From positions 3,366,163 through 3,430,162 of the forward strand of contig OY811972.1 in NCBI GenBank assembly GCA_963681505.1: 64,000 nucleotides of DNA. Direction: 5' to 3'. Numbering within the stretch: position 1 is the first letter of the stretch; every line of letters begins with the position of its first letter. Source of the stretch: Eunapius fragilis (taxonomy: Eukaryota > Porifera > Demospongiae > Spongillida > Spongillidae). Under the pieces are notes generated by a model. It had not been told where the DNA came from, made no database searches, and worked only from the letters and a program-made list of their open reading frames with translations. Position numbers and translations under genes: made by a program. Of this stretch, positions 62,501-64,000 are shown piece by piece.

Positions 62501-63166
62501 TGTAGAACATCACTTGGATGGACGTTCCGCAACAGTGATCAGTTCGATTAAATGTGTGGCTAAAATTAAAAGTGGGCTCATCTGTTATTACGACGTCATC
62601 CACTTATCCCTTCAAAGGGAGGAGGGATTTTGAGAACTCAAAGAGGAGACACTAAGATTAAGTACATGTACCAGCGATATTGCTGTTGGGGGTGGAGACA
62701 TAATGACTTAATGGTATTTACTAAAACGGTTCTTCAGAACAAATGCACTTTTTCAGTTTTATTTGCTGTGTTAGAATTACTTTGCTCAATCCTTTCAGTA
62801 ATCTATGCAGCATCATCGTTTTGTAACCACGTGCGTTACTATAAAACCGGTGGATCACAGAATTAGTTATCACATACATATGTGTCAGAAAGATCATTGT
62901 TTTATCTTCATGTTTTCAAACGACTGCACAGTGCTGCGATTGTCGCACTACTAAAACGGAACATGACTTATTATGACCAGTACTGTATGTTATTAGCATG
63001 CTGCAGCATTACTTTTTTTTTATTCCAGACTTGTAGACATTATCCTATTCTAATTGTTACTGTAGGCTTATGCCTAGGCCTGGAGCCGGTTAAGAGGGTG
63101 TTTTTCAAACTTTTAAATAGGAGTTCTCAGCTGCAATCAGGCATTGTTTTACCGATGGTAGATGAT
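6380..63166 (+). CDS. RNF213: RNF213-like giant ubiquitin ligase gene, N-terminal part (14 exons)
   Basis: Fourteen exons joined by GT-AG introns give one continuous frame of about 1,051 codons: 6380-7099, 23572-23688, 29697-29779, 30023-30214, 30265-30470, 38002-38309, 59998-60494, 60548-60728, 60793-60869, 60921-61200, 61278-61373, 61444-61566, 61909-62080, 63066-63166. Phases agree at every junction. Seen: a low-complexity N-terminus, a CBM20-like fold (FHVLLPYEMWEW, FFGSRNLGNWK, YKYVVHADN), then helical sequence with WFYCLPILHFL. Known of the family: vertebrate RNF213 has a CBM20 domain in its N-terminal arm before two active AAA units and a RING E3 module, and acts on lipid droplets and intracellular microbes. 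Inferred: this is the arm of an RNF213 relative; the ATPase and ligase lie past the right edge. The true start may be upstream. Introns of 16.5, 6.0, 7.5 and 21.7 kb are packed with transposons. Another CBM20 protein remains possible. Confidence 0.6.
7284..9000. mobile_element. Giant fold-back element, TSD TGCA
   Basis: Termini GGGTCATTTC and GAATGATCC are flanked by TGCA on both sides (7280-7283 and 9001-9004). The arms are about 850 bp and match over almost their whole length: TTTGTGTAAATGCTCATATT on the left against AATATGAGCATTTACACA on the right, meeting near 8150 around a TAGCCGGCATAC/GTACGCCGGCTA core. No transposase frame. The 4-bp duplication is compatible with Sola- or Academ-type transposases; that assignment is inference. 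Confidence 0.85.
9001..9883. other. No gene seen
   Basis: AT-rich intron sequence with several TACATG runs (around 9205-9225). No exon, RNA or element end supported. Confidence 0.45.
9884..11793. mobile_element. Giant fold-back element, TSD AACA
   Basis: Begins GGGTCATCCATTATAAG, ends GTGGAATGACCC, with AACA directly on each side (9880-9883, 11794-11797). Arms of about 940 bp meet near 10800 at GCAAGCACCAGTAACAG and its complement. A microsatellite (AT run, 11478-11531) has grown in the right arm only. Its left arm is homologous to 40191-41335 and its last ~90 bp to 58115-58189, so all belong to one family. Confidence 0.88.
11798..12496. other. No gene seen
   Basis: Contains a short direct repeat (CCTGCATTGAGAGAGC at about 11870 and 11892) and a local palindrome (GCGGATGACGTTTTAC against ACCGCGAAACGTCATC near 12170-12210). 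No coding support. Confidence 0.45.
12497..13202. mobile_element. Tc1-like MITE, copy A
   Basis: The right end GACCGGTACTG is followed by TA. The left end CGGTCATAACAAAAGTCAC is the degenerate inverted partner. Subterminal blocks GTGCTACGATCGTAGCAC and GGAACGTCCATCCAAGC recur in copies B, D and 29441-29670. Termini of the CAGT...GGYCA type next to TA are characteristic of Tc1/mariner elements. No transposase. It abuts copy B in the same orientation. Confidence 0.8.
13221..13660. mobile_element. Tc1-like MITE, copy B, left half
   Basis: Starts CAGTAGAGGTTATAATAAAA after TA. It runs parallel to copy A up to TTTTAGCCACACT and stops where the 8.7-kb element begins. Its other half is at 22356-22595. 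Confidence 0.85.
14260..16150. repeat. Hairpin satellite array, first block (forward)
   Basis: Diverged tandem units of about 140-190 bp. Each has a hairpin (TACTGCCTAAACCTAAACGG ... CCCTGTTTATGTTAAGGCAG) whose loop is GC-rich (GGTCGACCACCCCCGC). A linker between hairpins contains GTGGCTTTTGTTGTAAGCAG and GTGCTTATCCAACCTATT. Two linker versions alternate: one with AATGCAGGCGATGTGGC, one with GCCTTGTTTTATT. The higher-order unit is therefore about 300 bp. Confidence 0.85.
16318..17315 (-). CDS. Spliced gene fragment of unknown function, inside the satellite element
   Basis: Seven further exons and a 5' piece join in frame on the minus strand: about 17315-17242, 17192-17157, 17094-16992, 16889-16838, 16747-16640, 16580-16476, 16413-16318 (TAA). 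Every intron is GT-AG and phases agree throughout; most donors are GTAAGA, GTATGT or GTACCT, while the one at 16991 (GTGATC) is weak. The product contains SALLEHYTDYK, MADDCDITSERMCLIRSV, RWKECYFEKDGKRLSKHD, IADTWPIKASLPL, YLNAICDIVCIESGCPLG and ends HYFNKLLPEKII. I do not recognise the family. No initiator is visible: the 5' side runs into satellite DNA at about 17330, so the gene is truncated. It lies antisense within an intron of the RNF213-like gene. The unbroken frame over about 160 codons suggests recent capture or retained function. Confidence 0.65.
17561..17702. repeat. CpG-rich palindrome
   Basis: GTTAGACACTGAAACCGAGG pairs with CCTCGGTTTCAGTGTCTAAC. The inner part has GGCCC/GGGCC and GTAGCG/CGCTAC arms around GTCCCGAGCGTTAGCGAGGG. 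A compact fold-back MITE-like insertion in the satellite. Confidence 0.8.
17769..17853. repeat. Second palindrome with GATTCTAAGTGCC motif
   Basis: GGGAGGGATTCTAAGTGCCA and GGGGGATTCTAAGTGCCC pair with GGGCACTTAGAATCCCCC and TGGCACTTAGAGTCCCTC. It is a nested double hairpin, 67 bp from the previous palindrome. Confidence 0.8.
20431..21665. repeat. Hairpin satellite array, inverted block
   Basis: From about 20430 the same units read on the opposite strand (AAAGCCACATCGCCTGCATT, CAAAAGCCACAGCGC, CTTAACATAAACAGGG). The array is thus head-to-head, with the switch inside a linker (GTGGCTTTTTTTGTGG, then TAGGTTGAATA). Confidence 0.88.
21892..22107 (-). pseudogene. Tc1 transposase N-terminal helix-turn-helix remnant
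   Basis: The minus-strand reading gives GLKAPTIARYL, one TAA, then AIFIKKYRQTKSICRRSGSG, RPSKLTAEVKAIVEEE and RKDDETTAHQLH. This is the paired-like DNA-binding domain of Tc1 transposases: helix-turn-helix, the GRP(S/R) AT-hook-like linker, then the second helix-turn-helix. The frame ends where satellite begins; the DDE catalytic domain is gone. It sits just inside the right end of the 8.7-kb element, as expected for its own transposase. Confidence 0.8.
22356..22595. mobile_element. Tc1-like MITE, copy B, right half
   Basis: Continues copy B after the 8.7-kb insertion: GAACGTCCATCCAAGCGATG, then TAGTGCTACGATCGTAGCAC and the terminus GACCGGTACTG followed by TA at 22596. Reassembled length about 680 bp, like copies A and D. 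Confidence 0.85.
22598..23571. other. Intron sequence, no gene seen
   Basis: AT-rich; no supported exon apart from the one that starts at 23572, and no clear repeat boundaries. Confidence 0.45.
23572..23688 (+). CDS. Exon 2 in window: hydrophilic linker
   Basis: Acceptor TTATCTTAG, donor CAG|GTACTG. It gives 39 codons in phase 0 (start ECNHPSPNGSSEKSAVG, end HGSQQDGQ), hydrophilic and low complexity like exon 1. One other frame is also open but hydrophobic and out of phase. Confidence 0.5.
24123..24597. mobile_element. TTAA-flanked fold-back MITE
   Basis: TTAA at 24119-24122 and 24598-24601. Termini TGTCTAATGTCCTGGGCG and its complement; arms of about 200 bp include GTGCACCGCGGAGCAC-type blocks and GACTTATACAACGTGGC. 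TTAA target duplication is the mark of piggyBac-type (or Kolobok-type) transposition. No coding capacity. Confidence 0.88.
24950..25667. mobile_element. Tc1-like MITE, second subfamily
   Basis: The left part, AACATCACAGTTCGTCTTC ... GTCGCACTATGCAGTACGAT, is related to 63430 onward. The right end, GAACTGTGATGTTTATTTTG followed by ACTGATACTG and TA, is its inverted partner. Non-coding between. Confidence 0.65.
25670..26845. other. Intron sequence with a dispersed repeat
   Basis: No supported exon. Positions about 26290-26420 repeat, in direct orientation, sequence at about 1690-1860. A second short block near 25860 is not matched elsewhere. Confidence 0.45.
26850..27485. repeat. About 15 copies of a 36-45-bp minisatellite
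   Basis: Core GGCAGTGAACCCTTCAAAGG + GGAGGAGGGGGTT, then a variable tail GTGACGTCTAGA. Short units lacking the tail (for example at 26937, 27061 and 27366) are interspersed with long ones in a patterned way. Open frames across it on both strands are by-products of its repeat length. Confidence 0.9.
27607..29440 (-). pseudogene. BEN-domain protein gene, frameshifted
   Basis: Minus strand, several pieces. N-terminal: 29440-29285 with RFLLLFWPGEDTVTC and GGEFVVGDTV, continuing to TYTGQITGIG and a donor GTAAGT at about 29241. Middle: 29224-28960, basic (KKPPSKATEKK, CKTNRVAKKKKEPGK, LLLADYRNSDFIAGHI). C-terminal: 28356-27607 with a coiled-coil-like start (MELSEAKEDLKGL), a linker, then a BEN domain (LARDAIFGEEILYLCTISGK ... 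ELQDLKRIVLQQFP, FEPTWRNCCKAIGQACKKLR). The BEN domain needs a one-base frame change near 27760. BEN domains bind DNA or chromatin proteins and are common in invertebrate mobile genes. Probably dead, unless the shift is a sequencing error. Confidence 0.65.
29441..29670. mobile_element. Tc1-like MITE end fused to the BEN gene
   Basis: Matches the right half of copy D (CATCGTTTTGGCGATTCGTG, CAATCATTGTTTTAT, ACTGCACAGTGCTACGATCG) and ends GACCGGTACTG before TA. Its left half is missing. The BEN reading frame runs into it, so the junction is a truncation or capture point. Confidence 0.7.
29697..29779 (+). CDS. Exon 3 in window
   Basis: Acceptor TTTTGTTGTAG, donor ACTACTGG|GTAAGA. Encodes MYKKPAVPPELLPRKGDNAA then QVKQYTTG; phase 0 in, phase 2 out. 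It leads into the CBM20-like domain. Confidence 0.65.
30023..30214 (+). CDS. Exon 4 in window: CBM20-like domain, first half
   Basis: Acceptor ATCCTTTTAG, donor GCAAG|GTATGC. Contains DVTFHVLLPYEMWEW and MLVMFFGSRNLGNWKAG, matching the CBM20 pattern in which a beta-strand is followed by G-x-LGNW. The Trp of LGNW is one of the family's conserved aromatic residues. It suggests binding of glycogen-like polysaccharide, as described for the N-terminal arm of RNF213. Confidence 0.7.
30265..30470 (+). CDS. Exon 5 in window: CBM20-like domain, second half
   Basis: Only 50 bp after exon 4 (acceptor ATATTTCACAG). LWKMTTTLRIQADLL then IPYKYVVHADNISEFECLHG corresponds to the CBM20 segment ending in the conserved YKYV strand, followed by HYVNRCLIIP. 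Donor GAGGAG|GTATGG leaves phase 1, which exon 6 completes as GGA. Confidence 0.7.
31090..31352. mobile_element. Hairpin MITE, copy 4
   Basis: GTGGTGTAAAAAGGAAGGG and ACAAGGTTTTGAGAAAAGGG pair with CCGTTTTCTCAAAACCTTG and CCTTTTTACACCACC. It ends TTCTTTACTTGTTTCC, like copies 1 and 3. Confidence 0.8.
31360..31968. repeat. Inverted copy of the 1925-2564 repeat
   Basis: Reads the complement of 1925-2564 in order, ending GGAACTACTATCGCAGTTCC + TGATTA. Hairpin MITE copies 1 and 4 sit at the same place relative to it, so the two may move together as one composite. Confidence 0.7.
32094..32210 (+). pseudogene. Short acidic piggyBac-like N-terminus (uncertain)
   Basis: Thirty-eight codons: MTKLEEVFDRDEDFYVADFN, then an SSDDDEAGQLEE acidic stretch and a stop. 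It resembles the acidic N-termini of piggyBac-type proteins but is too short to prove. It runs straight into a minisatellite. Confidence 0.25.
32240..32920. repeat. CACATCACCACTGCACC minisatellite
   Basis: Tandem units of 18-30 bp built from CACATCACC and ACTGCACC; imperfect, drifting to CATCACCACTGTACC and CCCACTGCACC at the right. The long His/Thr/Pro frame through it is an artefact. Confidence 0.9.
32921..33592. other. Spacer between two minisatellites, no gene seen
   Basis: AT-rich, no coding support and no clear repeat limits. The two flanking arrays share the CACATCACCACT word, so this spacer may be an insertion splitting one array. Confidence 0.4.
33593..34290. repeat. CACATCACCACTTCACC minisatellite
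   Basis: Eighteen-base units (CACATCACCACTTCACCC) at the left, a 30-base variant (CATCCCCACATTACCACTTC) in the middle, then ACTACACTCCCACATC types at the right. The succession of variants shows local homogenisation. Confidence 0.9.
34775..35348. mobile_element. Fold-back element containing a THAP gene
   Basis: AATAGACCCTTCCCTTTAAC ... GTGTATCTA (to 34921) is the inverted copy of 35206-35348. The repeated part is the promoter side and first ~20 codons of the THAP frame, so two divergent copies of the gene start face each other's ends. Only one is followed by the rest of the gene. Confidence 0.75.
34918..35268 (-). CDS. THAP zinc-finger protein, short
   Basis: Starts MTGDVCVVCKMTRK. A C2CH THAP domain is visible: C-x2-C (VCVVC), a central Trp (RARWIRSLC) and the Cys-x2-His pair (RVCSRHF). 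This ATG was chosen over one 17 codons upstream because THAP domains begin within a few residues of the start. THAP domains bind specific DNA and occur both in host factors and in P-element-type or ISL2EU-type transposases. The frame is 116 residues, ends in SSVATSTVAAT at the inverted-repeat junction and has no transposase domain, so it is probably a truncated element protein. Confidence 0.6.
   Translation of the reverse strand: MTGDVCVVCKMTRKLDKSVSMHCIPVEKSTRARWIRSLCLVEKDIKAYHRVCSRHFPLDGQSDPLDLYPVGLSADVNVIPEGNSGQDSLGVRSPSEMEVPVHAVTSSVATSTVAAT
35668..36955 (+). mobile_element. TTAA-flanked element inside the fold-back right arm
   Basis: TTAA at 35664-35667 and 36956-36959. Termini TGTTTAATCTC and GAGATTAAACA. 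The empty site is known from the other arm of the surrounding fold-back (AACTTAAGATGTTAGG near 30895), which shows a single TTAA. Inside are repeated CCTTATTTAAGGAT palindromes (35688, 36715, 36899). A lone similar terminus is at 38618. Confidence 0.85.
35759..36136 (+). pseudogene. Open frame in the TTAA element, unknown product
   Basis: A 125-residue frame with FLVALGVECTLSDGSVEQYL and TLTYQPVLPKMEAIAYTRKR, ending in a basic tail. A diverged part-copy, IGLESTLFDGVATEQ, follows at 36388. I do not recognise a domain. The GVE-T-SDG repeat suggests tandem or broken copies of one segment. It could be the remains of the element's own protein. Confidence 0.35.
37181..38001. other. Intron sequence, no gene seen
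   Basis: No exon or element supported until the acceptor at 38000-38001. Confidence 0.45.
38002..38309 (+). CDS. Exon 6 in window: region after CBM20
   Basis: Acceptor TTTTGAAG; the first codon GGA is completed from exon 5. Contains GYYEQYDTVIYPEKNKGYRY, FVFGSSSNISANQAMRQKC, and LKHWEFRAICAVECVVDFAM. Donor ATTGTT|GTAAGT gives phase 0, matching exon 7 although 21.7 kb away. It is mostly predicted helix, consistent with the linker after the CBM20 domain. Confidence 0.65.
38310..39044. other. Intron sequence with one lone TTAA terminus
   Basis: TTAA at 38614-38617 followed by TGTTTAATCTCC and CCCTATTTAAGGATG, the same end as the element at 35668. I could not find its partner end, so it is a truncated copy. 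Confidence 0.55.
39045..39849. mobile_element. Small TIR element, ends ATTGATCAG/CTGATCAAT
   Basis: The inverted ends continue inward with TTACTTA-type repeats (TACTTAAGTAAGC at both ends). No coding potential seen inside. Superfamily unknown. Confidence 0.55.
40191..41335. mobile_element. Left arm of an 18-kb GGGTCATTCCA element
   Basis: Begins GGGTCATTCCATTATAAGTG and follows the left arm of the 9884-11793 element block for block (AATAATTAATTTTTCCAG, TTGAAGCTCAATTT, AAGCAACCAGCCAC) up to the CAAGCACCAGTAACAG centre. It also carries five copies of a ~36-bp repeat (ATGACTGATGACGAACCGG) at 40965-41135, absent from the other copy. The expected right arm does not follow; only its last 75 bp occur, at 58115-58189. 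Confidence 0.8.
41340..41640. repeat. Minisatellite CACTCCCGCTCACCACGTC
   Basis: Units of about 17-36 bp, CACGTCTCTCATGCTCACC and variants, degenerating to ACCATACTACAC and ATTCTCCACAC words until about 41760. Frames through it are artefacts. Confidence 0.8.
41830..42085. repeat. Minisatellite CAGTACTGGACCAGAA
   Basis: About eight imperfect units of ~30 bp: CCCATTGCCACAGTACTGG + ACCAGAA. Confidence 0.8.
42335..42520. repeat. Four copies of a ~47-bp unit
   Basis: AGCAACAACCGACTTTCTTC then ACGGGTGCACCAATCATATA, repeated in direct order, 3' of the DDE gene. Confidence 0.85.
42567..44969 (-). pseudogene. DDE-type transposase-like gene, decayed
   Basis: Starts at 44969 with MSNRRDYCCDPFKNHKRR; a Cys-rich N-terminus continues after one stop (DVVCCNCLTAI). 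Next come an acidic linker and a helical segment (RIRILTALPKS). Then FSKFAELRPKECVLAGATG, a (CA)n-expanded stretch, and a catalytic-looking core: VIADFSENYSFVVQDEAQSF, IISENTDHD, YISDGCAGQYKNC, then HFFATSHGKSAADGIAGTVK. It ends with a small beta-rich domain (VTVAYGGDFWLGYVTKVD, YIYPRRQDILDV, DILTLV). The Asp residues in IADFS, ISDG and AADG are candidate DDE/DDD acids. Proteins of this layout recur in invertebrate genomes as mobile genes; the superfamily is unsettled (Sola-type is one candidate). At least three frame breaks, so inactive. Confidence 0.6.
45269..45387 (-). repeat. Gypsy 3' LTR
   Basis: Plus-strand TGTGAAATACTTACTCTCG ... GAACATCACA. It differs from the other LTR by a few substitutions and small indels (CACACACTGC against CACACTGC, AATTTAG against AATATTTAG), so insertion is not very recent. 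Confidence 0.92.
45388..45404 (-). other. Polypurine tract
   Basis: Reads AGAAGAGGGGGAAAAGA on the minus strand, directly before the 3' LTR TGTGATG. It is the plus-strand priming site expected there. Confidence 0.85.
45396..46800 (-). pseudogene. Gypsy integrase
   Basis: The zinc-binding N-terminus (DGHLGVVKMKGLARSHVWWP) is in a different frame from the core, with the break near 46570. The core has the three acids: IHIDFAGP, IVTDNGPQFA and NGLAERFVQTLK. The tail includes GDWVMVRDYRRPG and GPKTYHVQV, a beta-barrel-like C-terminal domain, then a Pro/Glu-rich stretch. No chromodomain is recognisable. Confidence 0.88.
46989..48540 (-). pseudogene. Gypsy reverse transcriptase and RNase H
   Basis: RT: DWATPIVVVPKPNGTIRLCG, FSKIDLQWAYLQMELDE, and the catalytic FLDDI in place of the usual YxDD, then LRSFLGMVNYYRKFLPNL. 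RNase H: LACDASSYGLGAVLSH, QIDKEALALVWGIKKF, LITDHQPL. Frames break near 47880 and 47450. The protease DTGAAVSLL is separated from the RT frame by another break at about 48505. Confidence 0.9.
48500..49463 (-). pseudogene. Gypsy gag and protease start
   Basis: ATG at 49463 (MAIHVGKVEEFDGAVDDWPC). One TAG and a frameshift in an A run near 49345 interrupt it. The rest reads ITERYRFHKRDQKEGESIRE, two CCHC knuckles (CYRCGGNHQAHGC and CHFCKKKGHIARVC), then LDTGAAVSLLPF, the protease active site. The CCHC pair binds RNA. Confidence 0.88.
49487..49505 (-). other. Primer-binding site, tRNA-Ser type
   Basis: Adjacent to the 5' LTR, the minus strand reads GTGGCGACGAGGGTGGGAT. From TGG onward this is the complement of the 3' end of serine tRNA (GCT) as I remember it from animals (CCTCGTCGCCA), with one mismatch. 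It implies priming by tRNA-Ser. Confidence 0.65.
49506..49624 (-). repeat. Gypsy 5' LTR
   Basis: Plus-strand TGTGAAATACTTACTCTCG ... GAACATCACA. It lies only five bases from the next TIR element. Confidence 0.92.
49630..51982. mobile_element. TIR element with minisatellite core, tandem copy 1
   Basis: Ends CACAGCCCTTTGCGGC and, inverted, CACAGCCCTATGCGGC. The edges hold ~450 bp of unique sequence each; the centre (50200-51530) is a G-rich ~38-bp minisatellite (GTCCAGCTGCTTACAGTGGG + TACATGGGGGCAGGGG). GCGG lies outside both ends. No transposase. Confidence 0.85.
50200..51510. repeat. 38-bp G-rich minisatellite, array 1
   Basis: Roughly 35 units with consensus TCCAGCTGCTTACAGTGGGT + ACATGGGGGCAGGGGG. 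Both strands carry open frames simply because the unit has no stop in them. Confidence 0.9.
51986..54156. mobile_element. TIR element with minisatellite core, tandem copy 2
   Basis: Collinear with copy 1 over its whole length apart from minisatellite unit number. The junction is GGGCTGTG-CGG-CACAGCCC, only three bases between the two. GCGG follows on the right. A frame in copy 1 has been shifted by small indels in copy 2, so they have diverged for some time. Confidence 0.85.
52545..53680. repeat. 38-bp G-rich minisatellite, array 2
   Basis: Same unit as array 1; the two outer thirds align unit by unit with array 1, while the middle is shorter. Confidence 0.9.
54445..55626. mobile_element. 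TIR element built of ~190-bp tandem repeats
   Basis: TIRs CATAGATTATTTAGACAGGG continuing ATTGGAAACGG; GTAGCAT repeated outside both ends (54438-54444, 55627-55633), a 7-bp or diverged 8-bp target duplication as hAT elements make. The inside is four or five tandem units with ACCTTCAAACC, TATACGCCCAGAACTG, TCGTGCCGTGTCCCTAATGA and ACACTCCCTGGCTTAG. No transposase. Confidence 0.8.
55693..57497 (+). pseudogene. PiggyBac-type transposase (PGBD4-like), decayed
   Basis: Starts MASGSCTSAVCAR, a stop, then an acidic N-terminus (SVEDVLQMVDEDEPI). A second stop is at 56170. The catalytic core has IVVDEAMIPFQGQ, HHMYCDNFFTLPSLF and ENMGGVDHNDQLRQYY, whose Asp residues correspond to the three catalytic acids of piggyBac. 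Frame changes lie near 56840 and 57105. A C-terminal Cys/His domain (CHYC, WYCSDCDVHLCH, CFLLYHEGH) is the zinc-binding tail that recognises the element ends. Recently broken but inactive. I could not identify its own TTAA ends. Confidence 0.85.
57580..58110. repeat. ACACACC minisatellite, two unit types
   Basis: Left: 24-bp CACACAAGGCACACACACC + TTGAA. Right: 22-bp CATGAGCACAGGGCACACAC. Type changes once, near 57880, then mixes at the right end. The Cys/Val-rich frame on the minus strand is an artefact. Confidence 0.9.
58115..58189. mobile_element. Right end of the 18-kb GGGTCATTCCA element
   Basis: ATATGAGTAAATGCATCGTG and GATGTGAAGCACGCTCCCAC, then GTGGAATGACCC. This is about 85% like the right end of the 9884-11793 element and an inverted partner of 40191 onward. 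Next bases TATA; left flank GATA. Confidence 0.75.
58195..58542 (-). pseudogene. Transposon-like open frame with a zinc-knuckle-like motif
   Basis: A 115-residue frame: PLATRGANTVQDAEKLACEG, GARSLLLHQCGKTTQRI, then MVICTHCYHLVASSHLHSHN + GKCPF. The C-x2-C ... H-x4-C spacing resembles a single zinc finger. It begins next to the terminus of the 18-kb element. I do not recognise the family. Confidence 0.3.
58543..59340. repeat. Palindromic segment and degenerate tandem repeat
   Basis: 58545-58730 has many TTAATC(A/G)(C/T)GCT motifs in both orientations (short hairpins). From about 58770, four diverged units of ~110-160 bp share CCCATTTGAACACACCCTCC, GAAGACAACT and CCACAGGTTGT-like words. No coding support. 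Confidence 0.6.
59341..59997. other. Intron end, no gene seen
   Basis: AT-rich sequence ending in a good pyrimidine tract (CTTCTTTTTTCAG), the acceptor of exon 7. Confidence 0.5.
59998..60494 (+). CDS. Exon 7 in window: helical region
   Basis: Starts FMLTGWIFPIVDAVNNNA. Contains VMTAIIIICIVSKLL (amphipathic helix, not a clear membrane span), LQPRHIPVPYAASMLQMLCL, VEWFYCLPILHFLMND and LDLPVEKLVFTNRYL. The WFYCLPILHFL block is what I most associate with RNF213-type arms. The donor (GG|GTTAGC) is weak; it was chosen because it restores frame with exon 8. Reading on would hit a stop at 60532. Confidence 0.65.
60548..60728 (+). CDS. Exon 8 in window
   Basis: Follows a 53-bp intron (acceptor TTTTTTATTTCAG). 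HFEKLKPLLLIDPIMQCAFT and LIRHLSPYLCIGIMIKRLPD; donor TATTGG|GTATGT, phase 0. Confidence 0.65.
60793..60869 (+). CDS. Exon 9 in window
   Basis: Acceptor ACATTCTGCAG. Twenty-five codons plus two bases: STDLVLQHIQDITLALKSPV then HISTF. Donor CAG|GTGTGT. Helical. Confidence 0.6.
60921..61200 (+). CDS. Exon 10 in window
   Basis: Acceptor ACTCTAACAG. VHMLEATLHLLYALLSMNFR, LVILIFSATLQLSADI and DVVAQMQSYFSEWISSTNSG; donor AAG|GTACTG. Alpha-helical, no membrane signature strong enough to call. Confidence 0.65.
61278..61373 (+). CDS. Exon 11 in window
   Basis: Acceptor GTCTTTTCAG. TWVQLFAVQCPFEYTHHWHE then IIKNIIGSRVNK; donor AAG|GTCAGG, phase 0 both ends. Confidence 0.65.
61444..61566 (+). CDS. Exon 12 in window
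   Basis: Acceptor CTTGCTTACAG. LTPENRINLLCIVVSYENTP, DVLMNIFTEAAIAGLDKINE; donor CAG|GTACTG. Confidence 0.65.
61909..62080 (+). CDS. Exon 13 in window
   Basis: Acceptor CCTTAATAG (weak tract). GWQNLEKMCSEASKKDAQRI, FDELLEWGLWSSYIRIY; donor ATATT|GTAAGT leaves phase 1. Confidence 0.6.
62319..62985. mobile_element. Tc1-like MITE, copy D, intact
   Basis: TA outside both ends (62317-62318, 62986-62987). Ends CAGTAGTGGCCAAAATAAAA and, inverted, CAGTACTGGTCATAATAA. It is 667 bp, collinear with copies A and B. CAGT...GGCCAAAA is close to the consensus end of Tc1 elements. It lies in the intron between exons 13 and 14. Confidence 0.85.
63066..63166 (+). CDS. Exon 14 in window (tentative)
   Basis: Using acceptor GTTACTGTAG and donor GATGAT|GTACTG, phase 1 from exon 13 gives CLCLGLEPVKRVFFKLLNRS + SQLQSGIVLPMVDD in phase 0. 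The alternative upstream acceptor at 63028 gives an immediate stop in this phase. Confidence 0.4.
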
Positions 63167-63429
63167 GTACTGTAGTTAATTGGGGTGTTGAACACAACAC
63201 AACTCTTGAATTCCAAGAGCCTAATGGTGTTTTTCAGTCCCAAAAATATTCATAATACTGGGAATCTACACTTGAATGTCCACATCATATGCATTGACTC
63301 AGCAGTACGAATTCAAACTGTACTTGTTCAAACTGGCAATTCATGTCATGCTTAGTTCCTTACATTTTGCACCTCCAACCCTACATAAAACATATATTTA
63401 CTTTCTTGTTGGATAAGATTATGTACATG

Positions 63430-64000
63430 CAGTATCGGCCAAAATGAACATCACAGTTCGTCTTCGTACTACGATGGTTGCACTATGCAGTACGATAGAA
63501 TGAAACTATTCAAAAACTATTCCTAAGGCGTAGCCGACCATCGACACCTTCATGTGATAATTTAGCAGAAAGTCATCGTGCTCACAACTTCATTTTAATA
63601 AGCACGCTAGCGGAGCTTGTAGTTTAGTCGAGAAGATGATGCTTCAAAAGTCTCCAGAAAGCAACATTGCACTGTAGTTTCATTGTCTACGCGCATTTGT
63701 TCTTCCACATTAAAATTAATTGGTCAAAAACAAGGTTCCAGTCGATTATCCAAAGTGACAGCTGAAATCAAAGCGCTTGTGATGGTCGATTATCCAAAGT
63801 GACCGCTGAAATCGAAGCGCTTCAGTTTCAGCTGTCACTTTGGATAATTGACCTGAACCTTGTTTTCGACCAATTGATTGTGTTTCCTCGTACATGTACC
63901 TCTTAAGAAAGAGATGCATGTACACATTTTCCTGCGTACAAGAACGTTTCTCCTCCTTTAGCATTTTGCTAATTGTCGGCACCTTGTATCCTTTGCGAGC
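63430..64000. mobile_element. Tc1-like MITE, second subfamily, cut by window edge
   Basis: CAGTATCGGCCAAAATGAAC then ATCACAGTTCGTCTTCG matches the left part of 24950-25667. The right end is outside the window. It is interrupted by the palindrome at 63716-63875. Confidence 0.65.
63716..63875. repeat. Palindrome with internal duplication
   Basis: AATTGGTCAAAAACAAGGTT ... TCGATTATCCAAAGTGACAG pairs with CTGTCACTTTGGATAATTG ... AACCTTGTTTTCGACCAATT. The left arm contains a tandem duplicate of its TATCCAAAGTGAC segment (63748 and 63790). Confidence 0.8.

Noticed and set aside
63029-63065. Exon 14 starting at the TATTCCAG acceptor (63028)
   Set aside because: In the phase left by exon 13 this gives an immediate TAG; the acceptor at 63065 keeps the frame open.
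1-64000. tRNA or rRNA genes
   Set aside because: No cloverleaf with A and B boxes or rRNA core sequence recognised; the only tRNA-like match is the primer-binding site.

Overview
Eukaryotic nuclear DNA, most likely from a marine invertebrate. A demosponge fits the very short introns, the AT-rich intergenic DNA, the frequent TACATGTA motif and the mix of BEN, THAP, piggyBac and Tc1 elements, but nothing here fixes the species. There are no operons, CRISPR arrays, rRNA genes or tRNA genes.

The backbone is one large plus-strand gene. Fourteen exons between 6380 and 63166 join without a phase clash into about 1,051 codons. It begins upstream of, or before, my first exon and runs off the right edge. 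The N-terminal part is low-complexity and acidic/Ala-rich. Then comes a CBM20-like (starch/glycogen-binding) domain at 29697-30470, then a helical region. This resembles the N-terminal arm of an RNF213-type giant AAA+ E3 ubiquitin ligase. The AAA and RING parts would lie beyond the window.

Almost everything else is repetitive DNA sitting in its introns. Intron 1 (7100-23571) holds two giant fold-back elements with GGGTCAT termini and 4-bp target duplications, then a stack of Tc1-like MITEs. One MITE is split by an 8.7-kb TA-flanked element (13663-22353). That element keeps the N-terminal helix-turn-helix of a Tc1 transposase but is otherwise filled with a hairpin-forming satellite and a spliced, 5'-truncated gene fragment on the minus strand. 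The next intron holds a TTAA-flanked MITE, a 45-bp minisatellite and a decayed BEN-domain gene. The 7.5-kb intron before exon 6 holds a nested fold-back element with minisatellites, a THAP gene and a TTAA element. The 21.7-kb intron before exon 7 holds a probable 18-kb composite element. It contains a decayed DDE transposase gene, a Ty3/Gypsy element with 119-bp LTRs, two tandem TIR elements with minisatellite cores, a TIR element made of ~190-bp tandem repeats, and a decayed piggyBac gene.

The left edge (1-1103) carries a dead Gypsy gag-pro remnant. Most transposon proteins are broken by stops or frameshifts, so this looks like an old, repeatedly invaded locus. The most unusual object is the satellite-filled Tc1 element with its captured gene piece.
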